From: Streptomyces luomodiensis
GTDB taxonomy: Bacteria > Actinomycetota > Actinomycetes > Streptomycetales > Streptomycetaceae
Length of the DNA: 64,000 bases
Assembly: GCF_031679605.1 (NCBI RefSeq)
Contig: NZ_CP117522.1
Coordinates: 1,736,001 to 1,800,000 of the forward strand
Reading direction: 5' to 3'
Shown here one piece after another: positions 51,426 to 59,904 of the stretch; the stretch's first letter is position 1; the number at the start of each line of letters is the position of its first letter. The position numbers and the translations under genes are program-made. Below the pieces are notes generated by a model. It had not been told where the DNA came from and searched no databases. It was given only the letters and a program-made list of their open reading frames with translations.

Positions 51426-54224
51426 GTGCAGCCTGAACGTGTGTCGGAACTCGCGGATCTGTTATCACGCGCGCGCAGTGCCAGGGCGGGCATGGGCAAT
51501 GCCGTCCTGGTCCGGTCCGTCTCGGGAATGCGCTGTTCCGCGCTCCTGGGCGAGGTGGCCGAACGCGTGCGGCGCTTGGGCAGCATGGTCTGGAGCCTGT
51601 CGTGTTCCCCTTCGGACGCCCACCGTCGGTTCGCGGTCGTCCGCCAGCTGCGGGCCGCCTCGCTCAAGGTCGCCGGCCGGGACGAGAACATCGAGGGCGA
51701 GGAACCGCTCAGCGGAATATCCGACGGCACCGGCCCCTTCGACCATCAGCTCTTCGAAGCCCTGTGGGAAGGCTTCACACAGGGCGCCCGCCGGCATCCG
51801 CTGGTCGTCATCGTCGATCACATCCAGTGGATGGACGAGACCTCGCTGCGCTGTTTCGGCTTTCTGGTACGCCGCCTGCACCATCTGCCGGTCTTGCTGA
51901 TCCTGGCCTACCGTACGGACGAAACCCCGGTCGACCGCACACTGATCGACGACATCTCCAAGTGCGACCGATGTCAGTCCCTCACCCTCTCCCCGCTCTC
52001 CGCTCACAGCGTGCGCGACATGGTCGAGACCGCCTATTCCGGGCAGGGCTGCGACGACGAGTTCGTACAGGCCTGTGCCGAGGCCACCCACGGGCGTCCC
52101 TCCCGTCTGGAAAAGCTGCTGGCGTCCCTGACCGCCGACGCCGTGCCCCCTCGGGCGTCGCAGGTCGACCGGGTGCGGCGATGCGGTGAGCGGCTACAGG
52201 CCGAGGCCGCCGCCGCCCGGCTGCTACGCCAGCCCGCCACCCTCCGCGAGGTCGCCGAGGTCGCCGCGGTACTCGGCGAAGAAGGCGATTGCGCGGTGAT
52301 CGCGGACATGCTCAACCTGTACGGGGACACGATCTGGGGACTCACCGCCGAGCTGACCCGGGTGGGGGTCTTTCGCCCGACGGGCACCCCCGAGCGGTAC
52401 CGCTTCACCAATGCCGAGCTGTGGAGGCTGATCCACCGGGACATGTCCGCCGATGCGCGGCGCGCGCTGCACATGCGGGCCGCCCGGCGGCTGAACGACC
52501 TGGGGGCGCCGCTGCCGCAGGTCGCCGAGCACCTGCTGCAGGCCGACGTGGCCGAGGACGCGTGGGCGTGCGGTGTCCTGAAGAACGCCGCGGACGACGC
52601 CCTGAAGGCGGGCGACCCCAAGACGTGTGCCGAGTACGCGTGGCGGGTGCTCCGGGACTGGATCCCGGAGGAAGAGCGCGCGGAGGTGCTCTGGCTGCTG
52701 GGCCGCGCCGAGGTGCTCTTCGCGCCCGCGGCCGCCGACCGCCATCTGGACGAGGCGGTCCGCCTCTTCTCCGATCCGGCGCGCCAGGCGGCGGCGATCG
52801 TGGAACGCGCCTACGCACGGGTCCTGCGGCAGGGCAGCGCCGAGTCGGCGCTGCGCCCGCCCCGCACCGTACTCGCCCATGTCGACGAGAAGGCGTTCGC
52901 CGAGCTCGCCGATACGGAGCTGAGCCTGAGCGTGCAGTCCCTGACCAGTACGGTGCCCGAGGGGGGAAGGGCGCCGGTCGTGGCGGCGCCCGACCGGCCC
53001 GCCCTGAGCCACACACTCGGCGTCACTCCCGGCGAGCGGGAGCTGCTGGCAGCCATCGCCGGCGATCTGGCCTGCCGGTCCGAGCCCCGCGACGTCCCGC
53101 TGGAGCTGGTGCACCGGGCGCTGGCGGGCGAGCGGCCGGCGGACAGCGCCTCGCTGGTGCTGCTGCTGCGATGTATCACCGTACTGACGTGGGCAGGGCA
53201 TCTGCGTGAGGCGCAGCGCTGGGCCGATCACATGCTGACCACAGCGCTGGACCAGGACGCGCTCTTCCCCCGGGTGATCGCTCATTGCCAGCGCGCCGAG
53301 ATCGCGGTGCGGCTGGGAGATCTGTCCCTGGCGCTCACCGAGGCCAAGTGGGCGCTGGCCCTCACCACCGCCCATCATGAGGTGAAGAGCTGCCATGCCG
53401 TCGCGGTGACCGAGGTCGCCCGGGTGCGCGGGGCCATGGGTCACTGCGAGGAGTCCGTCGGCCTCCTCCAAGGGCTCCACGATCTGCCCGCAAGCGCCCT
53501 GGGCATCCGGGGTATGTTGCGCCTGCACTCGGGTGACCTCCGGGGCGCACTCGCCGACCTGCTGGAGTGCGGGCACCGGCTGGAGGCACTGGAGATCGTC
53601 AACCCCGCTCTGAGTGCCTGGCGCGGCTGCGCCGCGCTGGCGTGGAAACGGCTCGGAAACGACGCGGAGGCCCGTCGGCTCGCGGAGACGGAGGTCGAAC
53701 TGGCCCGGCGCTGGGGCAATCCGGCGGTCATCGGCCAGTCGTTGCGCTCGCTGGGGGCAGTGAGCTCGGGGGCGGCGGCGGAGCGCGCGCTGGCCGAGTC
53801 CGTGTCCCTGCTCGAGCAGACCGACGCCCGGCTCCAGCTGGCGCTTTCCCTCGTCGCGGCGGGCCAGGCGCAGGGGCGCAACGGTGCTTACGCCCATGCC
53901 CGGCAGGCGCTGCACAGGGGAATGCTGCTCGCCGAGGAGTCGGGCGCGCGGTCGCTCACCGCCGAGGCGCACCAATCGCTGCTCGCCTCGGGGGGACGGC
54001 TTCGGCGCACCCCGGTGTCCGGGCTCCCGGCCCTCACACCGACCGAGCGTCGTATCGCCATACACGCTGCCCGGGGGAGAACCAACAAGAGCATCGCCGA
54101 TCTGCTGCACATCACCCCGCGCACCGTCGAGGTCCATCTCACGCATGTCTACAGCAAATTGTCCATCCGCGGACGGAACGCCCTGCCCGACGCCCTGGGC
54201 GCGGTGCTGCGCCACGAGTGCTGA
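51426..54224 (+). CDS. LuxR-family LAL-type regulator with degenerate ATPase motifs
   Basis: This 932-residue protein starts at GTG 51426 behind GAGGAGGGG. The N-terminal AAA/NB-ARC-like domain aligns with LAL regulators, but the Walker A loop, normally GxxGxGK(S/T), reads SVSGMRCS (Lys to Cys, two Gly lost). Walker B reads LVVIVDHIQWMD, with His for the second Asp. A long helical TPR-like region fills the middle (AEYAWRVLRDWIPEEERAEVLWLLGRAEVLF and others). The LuxR helix-turn-helix is intact at the C-terminus: LTPTERRIAIHAARGRTNKSIADLLHITPRTVEVHLTHVYSKLSI. LALs often control secondary-metabolite clusters, and a RiPP-type operon begins just downstream on the other strand. It probably does not hydrolyse ATP. 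Confidence 0.88.
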   Translation: MQPERVSELADLLSRARSARAGMGNAVLVRSVSGMRCSALLGEVAERVRRLGSMVWSLSCSPSDAHRRFAVVRQLRAASLKVAGRDENIEGEEPLSGISDGTGPFDHQLFEALWEGFTQGARRHPLVVIVDHIQWMDETSLRCFGFLVRRLHHLPVLLILAYRTDETPVDRTLIDDISKCDRCQSLTLSPLSAHSVRDMVETAYSGQGCDDEFVQACAEATHGRPSRLEKLLASLTADAVPPRASQVDRVRRCGERLQAEAAAARLLRQPATLREVAEVAAVLGEEGDCAVIADMLNLYGDTIWGLTAELTRVGVFRPTGTPERYRFTNAELWRLIHRDMSADARRALHMRAARRLNDLGAPLPQVAEHLLQADVAEDAWACGVLKNAADDALKAGDPKTCAEYAWRVLRDWIPEEERAEVLWLLGRAEVLFAPAAADRHLDEAVRLFSDPARQAAAIVERAYARVLRQGSAESALRPPRTVLAHVDEKAFAELADTELSLSVQSLTSTVPEGGRAPVVAAPDRPALSHTLGVTPGERELLAAIAGDLACRSEPRDVPLELVHRALAGERPADSASLVLLLRCITVLTWAGHLREAQRWADHMLTTALDQDALFPRVIAHCQRAEIAVRLGDLSLALTEAKWALALTTAHHEVKSCHAVAVTEVARVRGAMGHCEESVGLLQGLHDLPASALGIRGMLRLHSGDLRGALADLLECGHRLEALEIVNPALSAWRGCAALAWKRLGNDAEARRLAETEVELARRWGNPAVIGQSLRSLGAVSSGAAAERALAESVSLLEQTDARLQLALSLVAAGQAQGRNGAYAHARQALHRGMLLAEESGARSLTAEAHQSLLASGGRLRRTPVSGLPALTPTERRIAIHAARGRTNKSIADLLHITPRTVEVHLTHVYSKLSIRGRNALPDALGAVLRHEC

Positions 54225-54260
54225 GGCGTGCGCCCGGCCGGCCGGTGGAGACGTCCGGGC

Positions 54261-54441
54261 CTAGGGCGTGTTTCGAAAGTAGCGCCGTCCGCCCGGAGGG
54301 CGGGCCCCGCGGCGTCTGGTGCGTGTGATCGCAAGGCGGAGGGTCGTCCTCGTAGTGGGCCTACTCGGACGATCCCGACAACGCGGCGAGCGCGCGTGCC
54401 AGGCGTCGCGGGGCAGGCGGGACTTTCGCAACACGCCCTAG
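54261..54441. mobile_element. MITE-like palindromic element, full copy
   Basis: This 181-bp element begins CTAGGGCGTGTTTCGAAAGT and ends with ACTTTCGCAACACGCCCTAG, a 20-bp terminal inverted repeat with one mismatch; imperfect pairing continues inward. The centre holds a smaller hairpin (GGGTCGTCC ... GGACGATCCC around GTAGTGGGCCTAC). There is no ORF. The short copy at 50775-50845 matches its right half. CTAG ends suggest mobilisation by an IS630/Tc1-type transposase acting at TA, none of which is in the window. The CTAG at its right end gives the methyltransferase gene its stop codon. Confidence 0.85.
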
Positions 54442-55271
54442 CGGCGCCCCACCACGGCGAACCCCAGCAGCAGCACGAAGCCGTCACCGGCCACGAAGCT
54501 CTGCCAGGCGGTCATCGCCCGGAGATACGCCGTCATGCCGACCGCGCCCCGCTCGACCAGCGGCAGCAGCCGCTCCGGGGACAATTGCGGCGCCAGGGCC
54601 GCGAGCCCCACTTCGTCGCTGGTGTAGGCGAACGGCCGCACGGTCACGTCGGTGAAGCCGGCGTCCCTGAGCACGCGGGGCAGGCGCCGGGCGATCAGCC
54701 GGTCCCCGCCGGCCGCGGACTGCGCCGCGCCGAGTGCGCGGTACGCCTCTTGGGCCAAGCCCGACAGGTCGGGCTCCGCCGTCCCCCACAACCCGGCATC
54801 GACGTCGATCACGACGAGGTGCCCGCCCGGCCGCAGGACCCGGCGCAGCTCCCGTGCCGCGGCGACCGGCTCCCGCAGGTGCTGGAAGACGTACCTGGAC
54901 AGCACCATGTCGAACGTCGCGTCCGCGAACGGTGTGTCGCCGATGTCGCCCAGGAGCAGCTCCAGTTCCGCTCCGGCCGCCGCGCGGGCGCGCGCCCGGT
55001 CCAGGAGTCCGGGGTGCGCGTCCAGTCCGACGACTCGGGATTCCGGCAGCGCGGCGCTCAGTTCGGCGGTCACCGCGCCGTTTCCGCAGCCCGCGTCCAG
55101 CACCGCCCCACCGCCGGAGGGCGCCAGCGGCTGGAGGATGCGCCACTCGTGCGCCCAGGTCAGCGTGGCCTGGTGGGCCAAGCGCTCGACCTCCTGCTCG
55201 AATCCGCCCAGTTCCCTTTCGGGGCGGTAGCTGTGAGCGCCTGGCGTCACCGGCTGTCCCGCCTCACCCAT
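54438..55271 (-). CDS. SAM-dependent methyltransferase (class I)
   Basis: This 277-residue enzyme has motif I AVLDAGCGNGAVTAEL, the acidic loop VVGLDAHPGLLDRA, motif II/post-II GDIGDTPFADATFDMVLSRYVFQHLREP, and VLRPGGHLVVIDVDAGLW. The start overlaps the P450 stop by 8 bp, so the two are translationally coupled. As the last gene of the minus-strand operon it probably decorates the product (O-, N- or C-methylation unknown). Its TAG stop lies in the terminal CTAG of the MITE-like element, so the original C-terminus may have been different. Confidence 0.88.
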   Translation of the reverse strand: MGEAGQPVTPGAHSYRPERELGGFEQEVERLAHQATLTWAHEWRILQPLAPSGGGAVLDAGCGNGAVTAELSAALPESRVVGLDAHPGLLDRARARAAAGAELELLLGDIGDTPFADATFDMVLSRYVFQHLREPVAAARELRRVLRPGGHLVVIDVDAGLWGTAEPDLSGLAQEAYRALGAAQSAAGGDRLIARRLPRVLRDAGFTDVTVRPFAYTSDEVGLAALAPQLSPERLLPLVERGAVGMTAYLRAMTAWQSFVAGDGFVLLLGFAVVGRR

Positions 55272-56634
55272 GGCGCCGCTCCACCCGCATCAGCAGACCG
55301 TCCCGCGGACGCAAGGTGACCAGCGCCTCGGGGACGACCGTGGTGCCGGGTGCCCGGGTCAGCCGGAGCCGCTGGAGGACGACCGTGAGGACGAGCATCG
55401 CCTCCGTCGTGGCGAAGGCCTGTCCGATGCAGACCCGGGGGCCACCGCCGAACGGCAGGTACGAGTGCCCCGCCCGGCTGTGCCGGCGCTCGGGCCGGTA
55501 CTCCTCGGGCGCCTCCCAGTACTCCGGATGCCGGTGCAGCGTCCAGGGGCTGATGCACACCAGCGTGCCGGCGGGGATACGGAACCCGCCGAGGAGGTCG
55601 TCGTTCACCGCGAGCCGGGAGATCAGCCACACCGGCGGGAACAGGCGGATGGCCTCGTCCAGACACTGCCGGGTATGGACCAGCTCGGACAGGTCCGCGG
55701 CGGTCGGCAGCCGGGTACCCAGGACCCGGTCGATCTCGGTGCGCACCCGCGCCGCGTGCTCGGGGTACCGGTCGAGCAGGTGGAGCGTCCAGCTGAGGGC
55801 CTTCGCGGTGGTCTCGTGACCGGCCATGACCATGGTCAGGACCTGGTCGTGCACCTCCTGGTCAAAGAGGGCGTCGCCGTGCTCGTCCCGGGCGCCCAGC
55901 ATCGCGTCCAGCAGGTCCCCGGGGTGCCCATGGGGGCCGGTCAGCCGCCGGGCCCCGATCATGGTGCCGACCACCCTGTCCAGGAAGCCCTTCGCGCCCG
56001 TGTACGCCCGGAGCCGGGCCCGGACGTCCTCGTCCTGGGGCGGGGTCCCGTCGAAGTGCCCGATGAACCGGTTGATGTCGTCGACCGCCTGCCCGAAACC
56101 ACGTCCGGCCGCGGTCAGTTCGGAGCCGAGCAGCGCGGAGGCCACCACCCGCAGGGTGAGTGAGGTGAAGTCGTGGTCCACCCGGACGGCATCGCCCCGG
56201 TCGGCCGCCTCGCCCCAGGCGGTGGCCAGGTCGAGAGCCGCCTCGACCATCAGGCCGTCGAACGACTCCACCGCCACCCGCCGGAAGGACGGCGCGCACA
56301 GTCGCCGCTGCCGCTCCCACTGCGCGCCGTTGCTGGTGAGCAGCCCCTTTCCGAGCAGAGGGGTCAGCATGAAGTCGTCCGGCGTCCCGGCCTTGGTGTA
56401 GTTGGTGTAGTTGTCCTTCAGGATGTGCCGGGCGAGTTCGGGCGTATTGGCGAACCACACGGTCTGGCCGCGGGTGCGATGGCTGCAGAGGTCGCCGTAC
56501 TCGGTGACCAGGTCCTGGAGGAAGGTGAGCGGGTCCGCGCGGATGCCGGCCAGCGCCAGGTCCTCCGCCGGCCCTGGGGGGCGGTCGTCGGAGCCGGCCG
56601 TCGGGATGGCGTCGGACCGGGTGGGGCGGAGCAT
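55264..56634 (-). CDS. Cytochrome P450
   Basis: This 456-residue enzyme starts at ATG 56634, eight bases after AAGGAG. It has the I-helix MVMAGHETTAKALSWTLHLL, the K-helix ExxR in CLDEAIRLFPPVW, the YRPERR region, and the heme loop YLPFGGGPRVCIGQAFATTEAML with the Cys ligand. The FPP and RxxxNDD context resembles self-sufficient-like or CYP102/CYP110-type clans more than typical macrolide P450s. No ferredoxin gene is adjacent. It sits between the exporter genes and the methyltransferase and probably oxidises the exported peptide or its precursor. Confidence 0.94.
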   Translation of the reverse strand: MLRPTRSDAIPTAGSDDRPPGPAEDLALAGIRADPLTFLQDLVTEYGDLCSHRTRGQTVWFANTPELARHILKDNYTNYTKAGTPDDFMLTPLLGKGLLTSNGAQWERQRRLCAPSFRRVAVESFDGLMVEAALDLATAWGEAADRGDAVRVDHDFTSLTLRVVASALLGSELTAAGRGFGQAVDDINRFIGHFDGTPPQDEDVRARLRAYTGAKGFLDRVVGTMIGARRLTGPHGHPGDLLDAMLGARDEHGDALFDQEVHDQVLTMVMAGHETTAKALSWTLHLLDRYPEHAARVRTEIDRVLGTRLPTAADLSELVHTRQCLDEAIRLFPPVWLISRLAVNDDLLGGFRIPAGTLVCISPWTLHRHPEYWEAPEEYRPERRHSRAGHSYLPFGGGPRVCIGQAFATTEAMLVLTVVLQRLRLTRAPGTTVVPEALVTLRPRDGLLMRVERRHG

Positions 56635-56664
56635 GACACGTCTCCTTCGAAGCGGCGGGTCGGG

Positions 56665-56685
56665 GGTCGTGCGCCCGGCACGACC
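56665..56685 (-). terminator. Small hairpin between exporter and P450 genes
   Basis: GGTCGTGC / GCACGACC (8 bp) flank a 5-base loop in the 95-bp gap after the NHLM transporter stop. It may weaken readthrough rather than end the operon. Confidence 0.4.
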
Positions 56686-56729
56686 TGTTGCGGCCCGCGG
56701 TACCGGGCGGGCCGCGGGGCAGCGGTGGA

Positions 56730-59700
56730 TCAGGACATCTGCCGCTGGACGAGGCGGTAGAACATGCCGTCCTTGTCCTTCAGCAGTTCGTCGGGACTGC
56801 CGGCCTGCACGAGCCGGCCGGCGTCCAGGACCAGCACCCGGTCCGCCCGCATCACCGTCGACAGCCGGTGGGCGATCACGATGCGGCTCGCGTTCAGCCG
56901 CCGCATGCTCTGCGTGACGATCTCCTGGGTGCGGTTGTCCAGCGCGCTGGTGGCCTCGTCGAAGAAGAGGATGCGGGGCCGGCCGATCAGCGCACGGGCG
57001 ATCATGAGCCGCTGTCGCTGGCCGGCCGACAGCGTCGTCGCCCCTTCGGAAAGGACGGTGTGCATGCCCATCGGCATCCGTCCGAGATCCTCGTCGAGTC
57101 CGGCCATCTCGGCGGCCTCCCACGCTTCGTCGAGCGAGTAGTTGCCCATGCCGCAGATGTTGGACAGGACGCTGCCGGCGAACAGGTTTCCGTTCTGCAG
57201 CACGACACCGCACTGTCGGCGGACGGCCGTCACGTCGAGCGACGACAGGTCCATGCCGTCGTACAGGACCGCTCCGGTGGTGGGCTCGTCGAAACCGATG
57301 AGCAGCCTGAGCAGCGTCGACTTCCCGCACCCCGTCGGCCCCACGATGGCGACGAACTCCCCCGGCCGCGCCTGGAAGCTGACATCGTGCAGCACCGGCG
57401 GCTGGTCGTCGTGATAGCGGAAGCTGACGTTGCTGACCTCGATCTCGCCGTACAGGTCGCCGGGCGACTCCTTGGTGGCCGACACCTCCGGCACCTCGGA
57501 GATCACCGGTTGCAGGCCGTCGAAGAGCGGTATCACGGCTGACGCCATGGTGATACTCCCGGTGACCTGGACACAGGCCGCCAGCATCATGCCGTAGGCA
57601 CTGTTGAACGTCAGGAAATCGCTGACGGAGAGCTGGTGGCTGGCCGGGCCGCCGACGAGCGCGAACAGCAGCAGCGAACACACCAGCAGATACCCGGAGT
57701 TGAAGACGGTGACCACGTTCTGCAAGCGGCGCGCGCGGGAGGACAGCCGCCGGGACTGGGCGAATCCCAGAGCCCAGTGGGCGTACGCCCGGTCCTCCGC
57801 CACGGCGACGCGCAGCTTGGACAGACCGCCGAGCATCTGGAAAAGGGTTCCGGCCAGCTTGTGGTCGTGCTCGGTCAGTCGCTGCTGCCATGTGGTCTGC
57901 TTGATCCCCACCACCAGGCAGACCCCGCCACCGGCGAGTGCCAGGGCCAGCGCCATCAAGGCCAGCGGGACGCTGTAGAAGAACAGCAGACTCATGTTGG
58001 TGACGAACAGCAGGCAGCCCAGTACCACCTGGTTGGTGATGCCGGACAGCACCTCCCGGATGGTGCTGACACCCATCGCGGAATTGCTCAGCTCTCCGGT
58101 GGAGACCTTGGTGAAGAACGCGGTGGGGAGCCGCAGGAGCCGGTCCCACACCGCGGCTTGCGCCCGCCCCTCGAAGCGCCCTTCCAACCGCAGCAGCGAC
58201 AGGTTCTGGACCGCCGACAGCACCGCCGAGAACACCGCCGCGGTGAACAGGACCACGCACACCTGCGTCACCGGCCCCCGATCGGCACGGGGCACCAGGT
58301 CGCCGAGCACCTTACCGGTGAGCACCGGAACCAGCAGTCCGAGCAGTGCCGCGGCCAGTCCGAGTCCGACCATCACCCCCGCGTCCCGCGCGCTGCCGCG
58401 CAGACCGAACCGGACCAGCGCGCCCCGGCTCAGGGGTTCGTCCGGCAGCGGCGGGTAGAACATCCACGCGGTGTTCTCCAGCCGTGCGGCGTAGGCACGG
58501 CCGACCCGCACGGCCTTGCCGCCGGGCTGCCGGGCCTCGTACCGGCCCCGCCGCCAGATCAGCGCCACCGGGGTGCGCTTGGTGACGGCGTCGCCCGGCG
58601 GGCCCCCCGGTCCACCGGTGGTATCCGGACCGAGGTGGGCGAACAGCGGCCCCAGGTCCGTGCGCCACCATCTGCCGTCCAGACGGATCTGCCGGGTGCG
58701 GAAACGCGAGGACACCGCGATCCGCTCCACGGGGCCCAGCCGGGCGTCGGAGGCCTCCGACGTGGAGGCGCGGGTGATGTCGACGCCCGAGGCGTGCCCG
58801 ACGATGCGGGCCACCGCCAGATAGGTGTCCTGGTCGGACGGGTCGAAGTCGCCGTCCCCCGACAGCCCGAACGGGTCGAGCACGGCCGTCAGAGCGCGGG
58901 AGGAGCGCTGTAGCGTCTCGGCGTCCAGTTTCCGGCGCTGTCGCATCTCGCGGCGGGCCGTGGACCGCCGGCTGATCATCCGATCGGTCAGCCGTCGCAT
59001 GAGAAGGCGCTGCTGGGACAGGACCTCGTGGGCGAAGTCCGGGTCGGCCATGACCTCCGCGGTGCGCAGTACGCCCACCACCGCGCCCTTGGGAGAGCGC
59101 ACCCAGTCCGCCTCGGTGACCAGGAACCGTTTCGTGGTGCCTCGGCCGGGCCAGCCGGATGTGGCGAACGCGTCGGATGCGGACGGTGGGGACGGCGGGG
59201 GTGACGGGGCTGGTGGGGGTGGTGGGGGTGGTGGGGGTGGTGGGGGCGGTGGGGATGGTGGGGTGGCGGCGGGCCGGGAGCGCGCGTCGGCCTCGTTGAC
59301 GTCGGTCAGCGCCAGTCCGACCGAACCCTGGAGGACCTGGATCCAGACCGCGCCGTCGACCGAGCGTGCCATGGACCCGGCCGGCAGCCGGGTGCGGCGC
59401 GAAGGCCGGGACACCCCGCCGGCGCTGTCCGTTTCCAGCGGAACGAATTCCCTCGGCGGCAACTCGGTCCGCACGGCGTCGGCCAGTGCCACGAACCCGG
59501 CGTCCAGTCCGGCCGCCAGTTGCGCCGCCAGCCGGCTTCCCGGCCCGCCGTCGCGCGGCCAGGCGCCGTGTCCGGCAGTGCGACGCACGACGGAGAGCGC
59601 GTCGACCAGCGTGCCGTCGCGCACGGCTCCGCCGGGCAGCGGTTTGCCGACGAGGACCGGCCCGTCCGACCGGCCGCCGCACAGTACGGTGCCGGTCCCG

Positions 59701-59900
59701 ACGCGGCACAGGAAGGTCCAGCGTCCGCTGTCCTCCTCGCTGACGGCGAAGAGGTCCAGCATGCCCTCGGTGACGAACCACAGGCGCCCGGGGTCGTCCA
59801 GTGCGAAGACGCCCTCTGTCCGAGGACCGAGGATCGCGGCGAGCTCGGAGAAATCCATCGCTTCCGAGCCGGACCAGATCGGGAAGTGGGATGTGGTCAC
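56730..59900 (-). CDS. NHLM-type bacteriocin ABC transporter, ATP-binding/permease, no peptidase
   Basis: This 1056-residue protein starts at GTG 59900, four bases after the preceding stop. Residues 1-210 resemble the N-terminal regulatory domain of NHLM transporters. A run of about 26 mostly Pro residues (214-239) follows, then a second soluble part, a six-helix membrane domain (VMVGLGLAAALLGLLVPVLTGKVLGDLVP onward), and an ATPase with VGPTGCGKSTLLRLL, LSAGQRQRLMIARAL, ILFFDEATSALD and IVIAHRLST. It lacks a C39 peptidase domain. It pairs with the next gene upstream to export a leader-processed peptide. Confidence 0.92.
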   Translation of the reverse strand: MTTSHFPIWSGSEAMDFSELAAILGPRTEGVFALDDPGRLWFVTEGMLDLFAVSEEDSGRWTFLCRVGTGTVLCGGRSDGPVLVGKPLPGGAVRDGTLVDALSVVRRTAGHGAWPRDGGPGSRLAAQLAAGLDAGFVALADAVRTELPPREFVPLETDSAGGVSRPSRRTRLPAGSMARSVDGAVWIQVLQGSVGLALTDVNEADARSRPAATPPSPPPPPPPPPPPPPPAPSPPPSPPSASDAFATSGWPGRGTTKRFLVTEADWVRSPKGAVVGVLRTAEVMADPDFAHEVLSQQRLLMRRLTDRMISRRSTARREMRQRRKLDAETLQRSSRALTAVLDPFGLSGDGDFDPSDQDTYLAVARIVGHASGVDITRASTSEASDARLGPVERIAVSSRFRTRQIRLDGRWWRTDLGPLFAHLGPDTTGGPGGPPGDAVTKRTPVALIWRRGRYEARQPGGKAVRVGRAYAARLENTAWMFYPPLPDEPLSRGALVRFGLRGSARDAGVMVGLGLAAALLGLLVPVLTGKVLGDLVPRADRGPVTQVCVVLFTAAVFSAVLSAVQNLSLLRLEGRFEGRAQAAVWDRLLRLPTAFFTKVSTGELSNSAMGVSTIREVLSGITNQVVLGCLLFVTNMSLLFFYSVPLALMALALALAGGGVCLVVGIKQTTWQQRLTEHDHKLAGTLFQMLGGLSKLRVAVAEDRAYAHWALGFAQSRRLSSRARRLQNVVTVFNSGYLLVCSLLLFALVGGPASHQLSVSDFLTFNSAYGMMLAACVQVTGSITMASAVIPLFDGLQPVISEVPEVSATKESPGDLYGEIEVSNVSFRYHDDQPPVLHDVSFQARPGEFVAIVGPTGCGKSTLLRLLIGFDEPTTGAVLYDGMDLSSLDVTAVRRQCGVVLQNGNLFAGSVLSNICGMGNYSLDEAWEAAEMAGLDEDLGRMPMGMHTVLSEGATTLSAGQRQRLMIARALIGRPRILFFDEATSALDNRTQEIVTQSMRRLNASRIVIAHRLSTVMRADRVLVLDAGRLVQAGSPDELLKDKDGMFYRLVQRQMS
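59212..59256. repeat. 9-bp tandem repeat encoding the polyproline linker
   Basis: GGTGGGGGT or a close variant is repeated five times in tandem within the NHLM ABC gene. On the coding strand each unit gives CCA/CCC-type Pro codons. The array is in frame (9 bp) and likely prone to length change by slippage. Confidence 0.8.
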
Positions 59901-59904
59901 TGCT

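Noticed and set aside
56635..58260. A long upstream extension of the P450 reading frame
   Set aside because: The frame stays open into the NHLM gene by GC bias, but the extension has no family similarity. The ATG at 56634 with AAGGAG fits the P450 start.
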